A DNA stretch of 64,000 nucleotides from Spectribacter acetivorans. Lineage in GTDB: Bacteria; Pseudomonadota; Gammaproteobacteria; Nevskiales; Salinisphaeraceae. The notes under the pieces were generated by a model. The model worked only from the letters and a program-made list of their open reading frames with translations, had not been told where the DNA came from and did not search any database. Positions 25,718 to 36,047 of the stretch are shown here, piece after piece. A program made the position numbers and the translations under genes. Within the stretch, counting starts at the first letter, position 1, and each line of letters begins with the position of its first letter. Location of the stretch: assembly GCF_031846305.1 (NCBI RefSeq), contig NZ_JAVRHY010000012.1, positions 1 through 64,000 of the forward strand, in the 5' to 3' direction.

Positions 25718-27079
25718 ATGGCCCTGCACATCGTGGTTCTCGCTGCCGGCCAGGGGACGCGCATGCGTTCGGCGCTGCCCAAGGTTCTGCAGCCACTGGG
25801 CGATCGACCGCTTCTCACCCACGTCGTGGAAACCGCGCAACAGCTGGCGCCGGCCCGGATTCATGTTGTTTACGGCCACGGGGCCGAGCAGGTGCAGTCC
25901 GCGCTTGGCTATCTGGACGTAGCCTGGGTGCACCAGGCCGAGCAGCTGGGCACCGGTCACGCCGTGGCCCAGGCGATTGGCGACATCCCGGACGATGCCC
26001 GCGTGCTGGTCCTTTATGGCGACGTGCCGCTGATCCGCGCCGAGACCCTGCAGACCCTTACCGAAGCCGGGGGCGCTGATGCGCTGTCCCTGCTCACCGT
26101 GACCCTGGATGATCCCACCGGCTATGGCCGCATCATTCGCGATGACGGTAATCGCGTTGTCGGCATCGTCGAGCACCGGGATGCCACCGTCGATCAGCGT
26201 CATGTCCGGGAAATCAACACGGGGCTGCTGTGCGCGCCGGCCGCCCGTCTGCGCGACTGGCTGGCCCGCATCAACGACCAGAATACCCAGGGCGAGTACT
26301 ACCTCACGGACATCGTGGCACTGGCGGCGGCCGATGGCGTTCGGGTCGTCGCGGGTCAGGGTGGCTCGGCCGAGGAAGTCCAGGGCATCAACGACCGGCA
26401 GGACCTGGCCCTGGCCGAGCGGCTGCTGCAGCGGCGCCAGGCCGCCGAAGTGATGGCCCAGGGAGTGACGCTGCGCGATCCGCAGCGCTTCGATCTGCGT
26501 GGTCGCCTGAACGCCGGCCGCGACTGCGTGATCGACATCGACGTGGTGATCGAAGGCGACGTTGTGCTGGGTGAAGGCGTGCACATCGGGCCCTACACTA
26601 CTATCCGCAACAGCCGGGTGGGCGACGGCTGCACCGTGCACTCGCATACGGTTATCGAGCACGCGCGTGTGGGCGATCGCTGCCAGATCGGCCCGTTCGC
26701 CCGGCTGCGGCCGGATACCGATCTTGCCGAGCGCGCCCGCGTGGGCAACTTCGTGGAAACCAAGAATGTCCAGGTGGGTGCAGGCAGCAAGATCAATCAT
26801 CTCAGCTACGTCGGCGACGCGGATCTGGGCAAGGATGTGAACGTCGGCGCCGGCGTGATTACGTGCAATTACGATGGTGCCGCCAAGCACCGGACGGTGA
26901 TCGGAGATGGCGCCTTCATCGGCTCCGACTGCCAGCTGGTGGCGCCGGTCGTGGTCGCGGCGGGCGCCACGATCGGCGCCGGTTCCACCATCACCAAGAA
27001 TGCCCCGGCCGGCAAGCTGACCGTGTCGCGCTCCCGGCAGATCACCGTGCCCGGGTGGAAGCGGCCCGAGAAAGGCTAG
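25718..27079 (+). CDS. glmU: Bifunctional GlmU: glucosamine-1-P acetyltransferase / UDP-GlcNAc pyrophosphorylase
   Basis: A 453-aa cytoplasmic enzyme for the last two steps to UDP-N-acetylglucosamine, precursor of peptidoglycan and LPS. The N-terminal uridyltransferase domain starts with VVLAAGQGTRMRSALPK, and the C-terminal left-handed beta-helix has hexapeptide repeats ending in GAGSTITKNAPAGKL. Start set at the ATG just before the first strand. The atp-glmU-glmS order is conserved in gammaproteobacteria. Confidence 0.97.
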   Translation: MALHIVVLAAGQGTRMRSALPKVLQPLGDRPLLTHVVETAQQLAPARIHVVYGHGAEQVQSALGYLDVAWVHQAEQLGTGHAVAQAIGDIPDDARVLVLYGDVPLIRAETLQTLTEAGGADALSLLTVTLDDPTGYGRIIRDDGNRVVGIVEHRDATVDQRHVREINTGLLCAPAARLRDWLARINDQNTQGEYYLTDIVALAAADGVRVVAGQGGSAEEVQGINDRQDLALAERLLQRRQAAEVMAQGVTLRDPQRFDLRGRLNAGRDCVIDIDVVIEGDVVLGEGVHIGPYTTIRNSRVGDGCTVHSHTVIEHARVGDRCQIGPFARLRPDTDLAERARVGNFVETKNVQVGAGSKINHLSYVGDADLGKDVNVGAGVITCNYDGAAKHRTVIGDGAFIGSDCQLVAPVVVAAGATIGAGSTITKNAPAGKLTVSRSRQITVPGWKRPEKG

Positions 27080-27158
27080 TGCGGGCGCTGATGAAACCAG
27101 AAACGTTGTCGGCGTCCGTCGGCATCAAGCAGGGCATGACTGGCGAGGAGACTTCCCC

Positions 27159-28994
<1,836 letters not shown>

Positions 28995-29042
28995 TTCGAA
29001 CGGGCGGTTGCCGGGTGGCTTGAGGGCCACTGCATTCGCCTG

Positions 29043-29282
29043 ATGTTGCCGTGGTCGGATCGGGAGATCGTCGTGTTCAAGCTGCTCGCGCTGATCGTGT
29101 TGCTCGCCCTGGGCGGTTGGCTGATCAAGTATCAGATCCAGATGCGGCTGCGCCGGGCTCGCGGCGAACCGATGCCTGAGCAGCGGGGTCCGCGGCCGAT
29201 CACGGTAATTGGCGTGGCGCTGATCGCGATCTACGGCGTGTTCCTGCTCTGGCGGCTAATCGACTCGATGATCTTGAACTAG
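29043..29282 (+). CDS. Small membrane protein with two helices, unknown
   Basis: Up to 79 aa, with hydrophobic segments FKLLALIVLLALGGWLI and ITVIGVALIAIYGVFLLW around a basic/proline-rich cytosolic loop (RLRRARGEPMPEQRGPRP). A later start at a GTG ten codons in (VFKLLAL) is as likely. It trails glmS by 48 bp. No family recognised. Confidence 0.65.
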   Translation: MLPWSDREIVVFKLLALIVLLALGGWLIKYQIQMRLRRARGEPMPEQRGPRPITVIGVALIAIYGVFLLWRLIDSMILN

Positions 29283-29287
29283 TACAC

Positions 29288-29318
29288 AAAAAAGCCCCGC
29301 CGGCAGCGCCGGCGGGGC
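29288..29318 (-). terminator. Strong rho-independent terminator of the symporter operon
   Basis: On the minus strand an 11-bp perfect stem GCCCCGCCGGC/GCCGGCGGGGC with a 3-nt loop is followed by TTTTTT. It lies 28 bp past the symporter stop. The plus strand lacks a T-tract, though the stem may also help end glmS transcripts. Confidence 0.85.
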
Positions 29319-29345
29319 CAGGGATCACCTCAACGCGTGACGGTG

Positions 29346-31133
29346 TCAGTGCGAGGCGCTGGGTGCACTTGCACCACGCGGAACCCGCACGCTTTCCACC
29401 AGGTCCTGGATGTGTGCCGGCGGCCGGCCGGTCACCTTGGACAGGATGATGGCAACCGCGAAGTTGATCATCGCGCCGATGGCGCCGAACGACTCGGGTT
29501 GAATGCCGAAGATCCAGTTGTCGGCGTTGTTGGGCAGCCAGTTGGTACCCGGGACGAAGAACCAGCCCTTGTACATGAAGATGTAGAAGAGTGTGGCCCC
29601 TAGGCCCGCCAGCATGCCGGCGATGGCACCGATCCGGTTCACTTCCTTGCTGAAGATGCCCATCATCAGGGCCGGGAACAGCGAGGACGCAGCCAGACCG
29701 AATGCCAGTGCTACCACCTGGGCTGCAAAACCCGGTGGATTGAGTCCCAGATACCCGGCCCCCAGTACCGCCGCCGCCATGGCGATGCGGCCGGCCATGA
29801 GCTCACCCTTCTCGCTGACATCGGGCTTGATCATGCCCTTGAGCAGGTCATGGGAAATGGCGGAACTGATAGCCAGCAGCAGACCCGCCGCGGTGGACAG
29901 CGCCGCGGCCAGGCCGCCGGCCGCCACCAGGGCGATCACCCAGCCGGGCAGATTCGCGATCTCCGGGTTGGCCAGCACCATGATGTCACGGTCCACCGTG
30001 ACCATCTCGTTGCCTTCCCAGCCGTACTCGGAACGCGCCTTCTGGGCGAACTCCTCGTTGGTATCGTCGTAGTACTGGATCCGGCCGTCGTCGTTCTTGT
30101 CCTCGAACTCGAGCAGCCCGGTGGCTTCCCAGTTGCGGAACCATTCCGGGCGATCTTCATAGGCGAGGTTGGCATTTTCCTCGCCCACCGGACCCGTCTG
30201 GATGGTATCCATCAGGTTCAGACGCGCCATCGCACCCACGCCCGGGGCGGTGGTGTAGAGAATGGCGATGAACACCAGCGCCCAGCCGGCGGAGCGGCGG
30301 GCGTCCGACACCTTGGGCACGGTGAAAAAGCGGATGATGACGTGTGGCAGACCGGCCGTACCGATCATCAGAGACAGCGTCAGCAGGGCCGTATTCAGCT
30401 CGGAGCCTTTCAGGGTCGAATAGGCCGCAAAGCCCAGATCGGTCACCACCTGATCCAGCTTTTCCAGCATGTACAGGCCGCTACCGTCATTCATGGTGGC
30501 GCCCAGGCCCAGCTGCGGCAACGGCACGCCGGTGAGCTGCAGCGAGATGAAGATGGCCGGCACCGTGTAGGCGAAGATCAGCACGCAGTACTGGGCAATC
30601 TGGGTATAGGTAATGCCCTTCATGCCGCCGAGCACCGCGTAGAAGAACACGATGCCCATGCCGATGAACAGCCCGGTGGCGAACTCCACCTCCAGGAAGC
30701 GGCCGAAGGCCACGCCGATGCCCTTCATCTGGCCGATGACGTAGGTGATCGAGGCCACGATCAGGCAGACCACCGCCACCAGCCGCGCGGTTTTCGAGTA
30801 GTACCGCTCACCGATGAATTCCGGCACCGTGAACTTGCCGAACTTACGCAGATAGGGCGCCAGCAGCATCGCCAGCAGCACATAGCCGCCGGTCCAGCCC
30901 ATCAGGTAGGCCGAGGCGTCATAGCCCAGAAAGGCGATCAGGCCCGCCATCGAGATGAACGAGGCCGCCGACATCCAATCCGCCGCCGTGGCCATGCCGT
31001 TGGCCACCGGGTTGATGCTGCCGCCGGCCACGTAGAACTCGCCGGTGCTGCCCGCCCGTGCCCAGATCGCAATGCCCACGTACAGGGCGAAGGTTGCGCC
31101 GACGACGAGATAAATCCAGGTTTGTGTATCCAT
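29346..31133 (-). CDS. Sodium:solute symporter, large subunit (SSS family, ActP-like/VC_2705 type)
   Basis: A 595-aa inner-membrane transporter with about 13 hydrophobic segments. N-terminal FYVAGGSINPVANGMATAADWMSAASFI is typical of acetate/organic-acid symporters of the SSS family. A soluble insert between helices (about residues 310-385) holds a perfect EF-hand-like loop, D345-K-N-D-D-G-R-I-Q-Y-Y-D356, suggesting a Ca2+ site. It pairs with the upstream DUF4212 gene 7 bp away, the known small subunit of this subfamily. Likely substrate is a short-chain carboxylate; this is inferred from family only. Confidence 0.88.
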   Translation of the reverse strand: MDTQTWIYLVVGATFALYVGIAIWARAGSTGEFYVAGGSINPVANGMATAADWMSAASFISMAGLIAFLGYDASAYLMGWTGGYVLLAMLLAPYLRKFGKFTVPEFIGERYYSKTARLVAVVCLIVASITYVIGQMKGIGVAFGRFLEVEFATGLFIGMGIVFFYAVLGGMKGITYTQIAQYCVLIFAYTVPAIFISLQLTGVPLPQLGLGATMNDGSGLYMLEKLDQVVTDLGFAAYSTLKGSELNTALLTLSLMIGTAGLPHVIIRFFTVPKVSDARRSAGWALVFIAILYTTAPGVGAMARLNLMDTIQTGPVGEENANLAYEDRPEWFRNWEATGLLEFEDKNDDGRIQYYDDTNEEFAQKARSEYGWEGNEMVTVDRDIMVLANPEIANLPGWVIALVAAGGLAAALSTAAGLLLAISSAISHDLLKGMIKPDVSEKGELMAGRIAMAAAVLGAGYLGLNPPGFAAQVVALAFGLAASSLFPALMMGIFSKEVNRIGAIAGMLAGLGATLFYIFMYKGWFFVPGTNWLPNNADNWIFGIQPESFGAIGAMINFAVAIILSKVTGRPPAHIQDLVESVRVPRGASAPSASH

Positions 31134-31140
31134 GTCGGCC

Positions 31141-31407
31141 TTACTCCTCTTCGACGCCGAATTCGCGGTCGATCTGATTCATGCGGTAGACGTAGTAGAA
31201 GATCAGCCCGACGAACACGTAAATGGAGCCCTGCTGGGCAAACCAGAAGCCCAGCGGATAGCCGCCAATGCTGATGGCGTTGAGCACGTCGGCCAGGAAA
31301 ATGCCGGCGACGTACGACACCAGGAACCACACCACCAACAGCTTGGACAGGAGCCGAATATTGGCCCGCCAATACTGCGCGGCGGCGCTTTGGTCATTTG
31401 TTGACAT
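31141..31407 (-). CDS. DUF4212 protein, symporter small subunit
   Basis: An 88-aa protein with two membrane helices (LLVVWFLVSYVAGIFLADVL and FWFAQQGSIYVFVGLIFYYVY) and an acidic C-terminus DREFGVEEE. It matches the small protein that precedes VC_2705-type sodium:solute symporters. The next gene starts 7 bp downstream, so the two are one operon, divergent from the oxidoreductase gene. The 276-bp gap upstream shows no clear promoter to me. Confidence 0.88.
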   Translation of the reverse strand: MSTNDQSAAAQYWRANIRLLSKLLVVWFLVSYVAGIFLADVLNAISIGGYPLGFWFAQQGSIYVFVGLIFYYVYRMNQIDREFGVEEE

Positions 31408-31683
31408 GGTCTGTCCCCCTTGCGCACAGGTTCGGGTTGTTCCGGTGGCGGCACCTCGGAGTGACCGGCCGGATCGTTATCGGTTGCCACGCCCACAGGC
31501 GTGCCCGGACGCCCATCTGGCCTCCGGCACCAGTTTTATAACGCATGACGCCGGAGACACAAATGCGCCTTTGGTCGCATCCGGCACCGTCGCCGGCTGG
31601 CCTTTTGGCCGGGAATTTTTCACACTAGTGGCCGTAAATCCGGTAGCAAGGTCGCCGGATTCGAGGCGGACAAGGGAGAATCG

Positions 31684-32628
31684 ATGCAAGTTGCGGTGGT
31701 CGGCGCGGGCGCCTGGGGCGGGAACATCATCCGGAATCTGGCCGAATTGAACGCCCTGGGCGCGATCTGCGACCCGAACCCCGAACGGCTTGCCGCGTAC
31801 GCTGAATCGCATCCCGGCGTGCGCACGGAAACCGACTACCGGGCGCTGCTCGACGGCGAATGCCGCGCTGTGGCCATCGCCACCCCGACCAGCGAGCACT
31901 TCGAGATCGCCACCGCCGCCATCGATGCGGGCTGTGATGTGTATGTCGAGAAGCCGGTCACCCACGACAGCGCCAGCACCCGCGCGCTGGTGGCGCACGC
32001 GGCGGCAAACGACCGGATTCTCATGGCCGGGCATCTGCTGCTGTATCAACCGGCCATTACCTGGATCAAGGATTACCTGGCCGCCGGCAAGCTGGGTGAG
32101 CTCTACGGCGTGCGCCACGAGCGCCTGACCCTCGGCCGGGCCCGCTCGGTGGAGAACGTGCTGTGGGACATCGGCGTGCATGACGTGGCGGTCATGCTGT
32201 ATCTGATCGACAGCCTGCCGCAGAGCATCCGTGCCAGCGGGCACCGCATGCTCCAGCTACAGGTGGAAGACGAAGTGCATGTGCATCTGGAATTCGCCGG
32301 CGGGGTGCGTGGCAACCTGCACGTATCCTGGCTGTGGCCCGAAACCACTCGCCGCACCATCATCCGCGGCTCTCGCGGCATGCTGGTCTACGACGAAGTG
32401 GCCCAGACGGTCACGCTGCACCGCAAGTGGATCGACGAGGATCTTGCCAACCGGGATGAAGGCAGCGAGATCGTCCACCGCGGCGATGGCCAGCCATTGC
32501 GGCTGGAGCTTCAGCATTTTCTGGACCGGATCGCCGATCGCAAGCCGCCGCTGTCCGACGGCGAGAGTGCCCTGGCCGTGATCGAAACCCTGGAGCGGGT
32601 GCAGGCCACCCTGGCGGAGGACCGCTAG
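31684..32628 (+). CDS. Gfo/Idh/MocA family oxidoreductase
   Basis: A 314-aa NAD(P)-dependent sugar-type dehydrogenase. Rossmann motif VVGAGAWGGNIIRNLAEL at the N-terminus and the family signature EKPVTHD, followed by GHLLLYQPAITW with likely substrate-binding residues. Family members oxidise or epimerise nucleotide-sugars, inositols or similar. No sugar cluster surrounds it here, so substrate is open. Its 3' end overlaps the convergent xthA by 4 bp. Confidence 0.88.
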   Translation: MQVAVVGAGAWGGNIIRNLAELNALGAICDPNPERLAAYAESHPGVRTETDYRALLDGECRAVAIATPTSEHFEIATAAIDAGCDVYVEKPVTHDSASTRALVAHAAANDRILMAGHLLLYQPAITWIKDYLAAGKLGELYGVRHERLTLGRARSVENVLWDIGVHDVAVMLYLIDSLPQSIRASGHRMLQLQVEDEVHVHLEFAGGVRGNLHVSWLWPETTRRTIIRGSRGMLVYDEVAQTVTLHRKWIDEDLANRDEGSEIVHRGDGQPLRLELQHFLDRIADRKPPLSDGESALAVIETLERVQATLAEDR

Positions 32629-33395
32629 TCGAAGGTGGCTACCACCGGCACGTGGTCGGACGGCCGCTTGCGGCCGCGTTCGCCGACATGCGCCGCGCAG
32701 TCGGTGCAGCCGGCGGCCAGCGCCGAGCTCGCCAGGATGTGATCGATGCGAAGCCCCGCATTACGCGCCCAGCCGCCATTGCGGTAATCCCACCAGGTGA
32801 AACGGCGACGGCCCTCGCGATCGTCGAACAGCCGCCAGGTGTCGGTCAGACCGAGTTCCAGTAACGACTGCAGCGCGGCACGCTCGGGCGGTGAGCAGAG
32901 AATGCGCCCCTCCCACTTGTCCGGGTCATGGGTATCGTCCGGGCGGGGTGCCACGTTGAAGTCGCCCAGCAGCACGAGTCGATCGTGGCGGGCCAGTTCC
33001 TCGGCCAGGTATTCGTGCAGGCGGGCGAACCAGTCCAGCTTGTAGGCGTACTTGTCGGTGTCCAGATCGCCGCCGTTGGGGCAGTAGACGTCGACAATGC
33101 GCACGCCGTCCACGGTGGCCGCGAGAACCCGTTTCTGGTCGTCGTTGAAATCGGGAATACCGGCGACGGGGTCCGCCGGCTCGCTGCGGGTCAGCAGTGC
33201 CACGCCGTTATAGGTGGGCTGGCCGCTGAACACGCTCCGATAGCCCGCCTCGGCGAGCGCATCCACCGGGAATTTTGCGTCGGTGAGCTTGGTTTCCTGC
33301 AGGGCCAGCGCGTCCACCGGGTTGTTTTCCAGCCAGGCCAGCACATGCGGCAGGCGCACGTTCAGCGAGTTCACGTTCCAGGTGGCGATCTGCAT
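32625..33395 (-). CDS. xthA: Exodeoxyribonuclease III
   Basis: A 256-aa AP endonuclease/3'-exonuclease for base-excision repair. Family motifs: IATWNVNSLNVRL at the start, LALQETKLTDAKFP, VLLGDFNVAPRPDD, TWWDYRNGGWARNAGLRIDHIL and the final SDHVPVVATFD with the catalytic Asp-His. Confidence 0.95.
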   Translation of the reverse strand: MQIATWNVNSLNVRLPHVLAWLENNPVDALALQETKLTDAKFPVDALAEAGYRSVFSGQPTYNGVALLTRSEPADPVAGIPDFNDDQKRVLAATVDGVRIVDVYCPNGGDLDTDKYAYKLDWFARLHEYLAEELARHDRLVLLGDFNVAPRPDDTHDPDKWEGRILCSPPERAALQSLLELGLTDTWRLFDDREGRRRFTWWDYRNGGWARNAGLRIDHILASSALAAGCTDCAAHVGERGRKRPSDHVPVVATFD

Positions 33396-33430
33396 GTGGT
33401 GTTCCTTGAAAGTCTTGCGGCGCTGCCGTG

Positions 33431-33471
33431 ACCCCTCACCCTGGCCCTCTCCCCTTCACAAGGGGAGAGGG
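33431..33471. repeat. Left palindromic repeat of the DUF559 cassette
   Basis: CCCTCACCCTGG is followed by a perfect 12-bp stem CCCTCTCCCCTT/AAGGGGAGAGGG with a CAC loop. A related palindrome lies on the other side of the DUF559 gene. It can fold in RNA from either strand and may end the upstream transcript. Confidence 0.7.
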
Positions 33472-33476
33472 AATGG

Positions 33477-33827
33477 TCAACGGCTCGGGCTGGTTAATGC
33501 GGCGTGGATTGTTGCGAGCACGTCGTCAGTTCGAGTCAGCACCTCATCGCTCCAGAAGCGCAGCATGCGGTAACCCTCGATTTCCAGAGTACGCGTGCGA
33601 CGCGCGTCGGCATCGGCGATGGCCTCGGCGTGCTGGCCCCCGTCGATCTCGATTATCAGCTGTGCCTCGAGGCAGACGAAATCCACGACGTAACCTGTAA
33701 CGGGATGTGGTCGGCGAAACTTGCAGTTGGCGACCCCGCGATTGCGGAGATGACGCCACAGATGGCGCTCGGCATCCGTCTGGTCGCGACGCAACTGCCG
33801 GGCGCGCGAAACGCTGCTATTCCGCAT
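33477..33827 (-). CDS. DUF559 family endonuclease-like protein
   Basis: A 116-aa protein of the DUF559 family, related to very-short-patch-repair and other PD-(D/E)XK-type nucleases. Marks are ARQLRRDQTDAERHLWRHLRN, FRRPHPVTGYVVDFVCLEAQLIIEIDGGQH (with D, E and D positions of a nuclease core) and GYRMLRFWSDEVL. It sits in the xthA-prlC gap, bracketed by matching CCCTCTCCCC palindromes, which suggests a small cassette. Biological role unknown. Confidence 0.88.
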   Translation of the reverse strand: MRNSSVSRARQLRRDQTDAERHLWRHLRNRGVANCKFRRPHPVTGYVVDFVCLEAQLIIEIDGGQHAEAIADADARRTRTLEIEGYRMLRFWSDEVLTRTDDVLATIHAALTSPSR

Positions 33828-33861
33828 GGGGCCACGCGACTACCTGAGCGGCCTCTTTCAC

Positions 33862-33883
33862 CCCCTCTCCCCGGGGAGAGGGG
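33862..33883. repeat. Right palindromic repeat of the DUF559 cassette
   Basis: A perfect 22-bp palindrome (CCCCTCTCCCC then GGGGAGAGGGG) shares its arms with the left repeat. It begins 8 bp past the prlC stop. Confidence 0.7.
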
Positions 33884-33891
33884 AACGCTGA

Positions 33892-35955
33892 TCAAGCCGC
33901 ATCCTCGACCAGCCCGTTCTGCCGCAACAGCGGCTCGATGGCCGGTTCGCGGCCGCGGAAGGCCTTGAAGCTGTCCAGCGCCGGGCGGCTGCCGCCGCGT
34001 TCGAGAATCTCGGTGAGAAAGCGCCGCCCGGTGTCGCGGTCGAACAGGTCGGTTTCCTCGAAGGCGGCGAAGGCGTCCGCGGACAGGACCTCGGCCCACT
34101 TGTAGCTGTAGTAGCCAGCGGCATAACCGCCCGCGAAGATGTGCCCGAAGCCGTGGGCAAAGCGGTTGAACGCCGGCGGCTGCAGCACACAGACCTCGCG
34201 ACGGACCGCGTCCAGCGTGCCCTGCACGTCGATGCCGTGTGCCGGGTCGATGTCGCGATGCAGGCGCAGGTCGAACAGCGAGAACTCCACCTGGCGCAGC
34301 ATCATCCAGCCGGCCAGGAAATGCCGTGACGCCTGCATGCGCTGGAACAGCTCGTCCGGCAGGGGCTTGCCGGTATCGGCGTGGCGGGCGAACAGGTCGA
34401 GCGCCTCGCGCTCCCAGCACCAGTTCTCCATGAACTGGCTGGGCAGTTCCACCGCGTCCCATTCCACGCCGTTGATCCCGGAGATCTCGGCGTAGTCGAT
34501 GCGCGTGAGCAGATGATGCAGGCCGTGGCCGAACTCGTGGAACAGCGTGAGCACCTCGTCGTGGGTCAGCCGGGCATCGGCCCCGTCCACCGGCGGGGTG
34601 AAGTTGCAGGTCAGGAAGGCCACCGGCAGTTGCACCGTGTCCGCTACCCGTCGTCGAACCCGGCACTCGTCCATCCAGGCGCCGCCGCGCTTGCCTTCTC
34701 GGGCATAGGGGTCGAGATAGAAATAGCCGCGATCGTTGCCGTCGGGATCGCGAATGGCGTAGGCGGTGACGTCCGCATGCCACGTATCGACACCGAGCTC
34801 GGCCTGGATGCGCACGCCGTAGAGCCGTTCGACCACGCCGAACAGGCCGTCGATAACGCGGCTGGCCGGGAAATAGGGCCGCAGATCCTCGGCCGATAGC
34901 TGGTAGCGGGCCTGGCGCAGCTGGTCCATGTAGTAGCCCACGTCCCAGGCTTCGAGCTTGTCGAGGCCGTTCCGCTCGTGGGCGAATTCGGTGAGTTCCG
35001 CCAGCTCGCGCTCGGCCAGCGGGCGGGTGCGACGGGCCATGTCCTGCAGGAAGGATTCCACCTCGTCGGCATCGCGCGCCATCTTGGTGGCCAGCGAGTA
35101 GGCGGCGTAGTTGTCGTAGCCGAGCAGCTGCGCCTGTTCGTGGCGCAGGGCGAGAATCTCCTCCATCAGGGCGGAGTTGTCGAACTCGCCCGCCTGGGGC
35201 CCCTGGTCCGAGGCTCGGGTGGAAAAGGCGGTGTAGATCTCGCGCCGCAGCTCACGATTTTCCGCGTAGGTGTTCACCGCCATGAAGCTGGGGGCATCCA
35301 GCGTCAGCAGCCAGCCGTCGAGTTCTTTGTTGGCGGCGTTCTGGGCCAGCAGGTCGAGGGCCGACTGCGGCAGGCCGGCGAGTTCGCCGGCTTTGGTGAC
35401 CTGCCGGCTCCAGGCCTGGGTGGCGTCCAGCAGGTTCTGCTGGAATCGGTTGGACAGGCTCGACAGGCGCTGGGCAATCTCGGCGAAGCGCTCGCGGTCG
35501 GCGCCCTCCAGCGCCACGCCGGACAGCCGGAAGTTGCGCCGGGCGTCATCCACCACCTTGCGCTGGGCGTCGTTCAGTCGTGCGTATTCGTCGCCTTCGG
35601 CAATCGCGTTGACCGCCTCGAACAGCCCGCGATGCTGGCCCAGTTCGGTGTGGAAGGCGGTCAGCTTGGGCAGGCAGGCGTCGAAGGCGGCGCGCCAGTC
35701 GGGCGAATCCATCACCGAATGCAGGTGACGCACCGGCGCGAACGCCCGGCTGAGCCGGTCCTCGGCGGCCTCCAGCGGGGCCACGACGTGATCCCAGTCG
35801 GCGTGCCCGGCGGCCGCCGCGCTCTGCTCGACGGCGATACGCGCTTCGGCTGTCAACTGGTCGATGGCGGGCTCGGCATGTTCGGGGCGGATGTCGGCGA
35901 ACGGCGGCAGGCCGGTGCCGTCGAGCATGTTCAGTAGCGGGTTGGTATCGGTCAT
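33892..35955 (-). CDS. prlC: Oligopeptidase A (M3 family zinc peptidase)
   Basis: A 687-aa cytoplasmic metallopeptidase that degrades peptides, including cleaved signal peptides. Zinc motif HEFGH lies at 473-477 within LFHEFGHGLHH. Length agrees with E. coli PrlC (680). The frame is open upstream, but MTDTNPLLNMLDGTGLPPF aligns with the family start. Confidence 0.96.
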   Translation of the reverse strand: MTDTNPLLNMLDGTGLPPFADIRPEHAEPAIDQLTAEARIAVEQSAAAAGHADWDHVVAPLEAAEDRLSRAFAPVRHLHSVMDSPDWRAAFDACLPKLTAFHTELGQHRGLFEAVNAIAEGDEYARLNDAQRKVVDDARRNFRLSGVALEGADRERFAEIAQRLSSLSNRFQQNLLDATQAWSRQVTKAGELAGLPQSALDLLAQNAANKELDGWLLTLDAPSFMAVNTYAENRELRREIYTAFSTRASDQGPQAGEFDNSALMEEILALRHEQAQLLGYDNYAAYSLATKMARDADEVESFLQDMARRTRPLAERELAELTEFAHERNGLDKLEAWDVGYYMDQLRQARYQLSAEDLRPYFPASRVIDGLFGVVERLYGVRIQAELGVDTWHADVTAYAIRDPDGNDRGYFYLDPYAREGKRGGAWMDECRVRRRVADTVQLPVAFLTCNFTPPVDGADARLTHDEVLTLFHEFGHGLHHLLTRIDYAEISGINGVEWDAVELPSQFMENWCWEREALDLFARHADTGKPLPDELFQRMQASRHFLAGWMMLRQVEFSLFDLRLHRDIDPAHGIDVQGTLDAVRREVCVLQPPAFNRFAHGFGHIFAGGYAAGYYSYKWAEVLSADAFAAFEETDLFDRDTGRRFLTEILERGGSRPALDSFKAFRGREPAIEPLLRQNGLVEDAA

Positions 35956-36047
35956 GGGTGTGAGAATCCAGTCGCAGAAGGGCAAGTCGTCTGTCGGGAT
36001 GCCAAGGCTAAACAGTTGCACCCCGGTGGGCCAGTGTGGGTCGGACC

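Noticed and set aside
24953..26890. A 645-codon open frame antisense to atpD, atpC and glmU
   Set aside because: It spans three genes with strong homology on the other strand; composition is the mirror of their codons.
27080..27158. A glmS ribozyme or other riboswitch before glmS
   Set aside because: The gap is only 79 bp and shows no ribozyme core; such ribozymes are known from Firmicutes.
33431..33883. The two CCCTCTCCCC palindromes as CRISPR-like repeats
   Set aside because: Only two copies, unequal spacing and a gene between them; no spacers and no cas genes.
33656..34783. A 375-codon minus-strand frame joining DUF559 and prlC regions
   Set aside because: Its frame differs from both real genes on the same strand, which have full family motifs.
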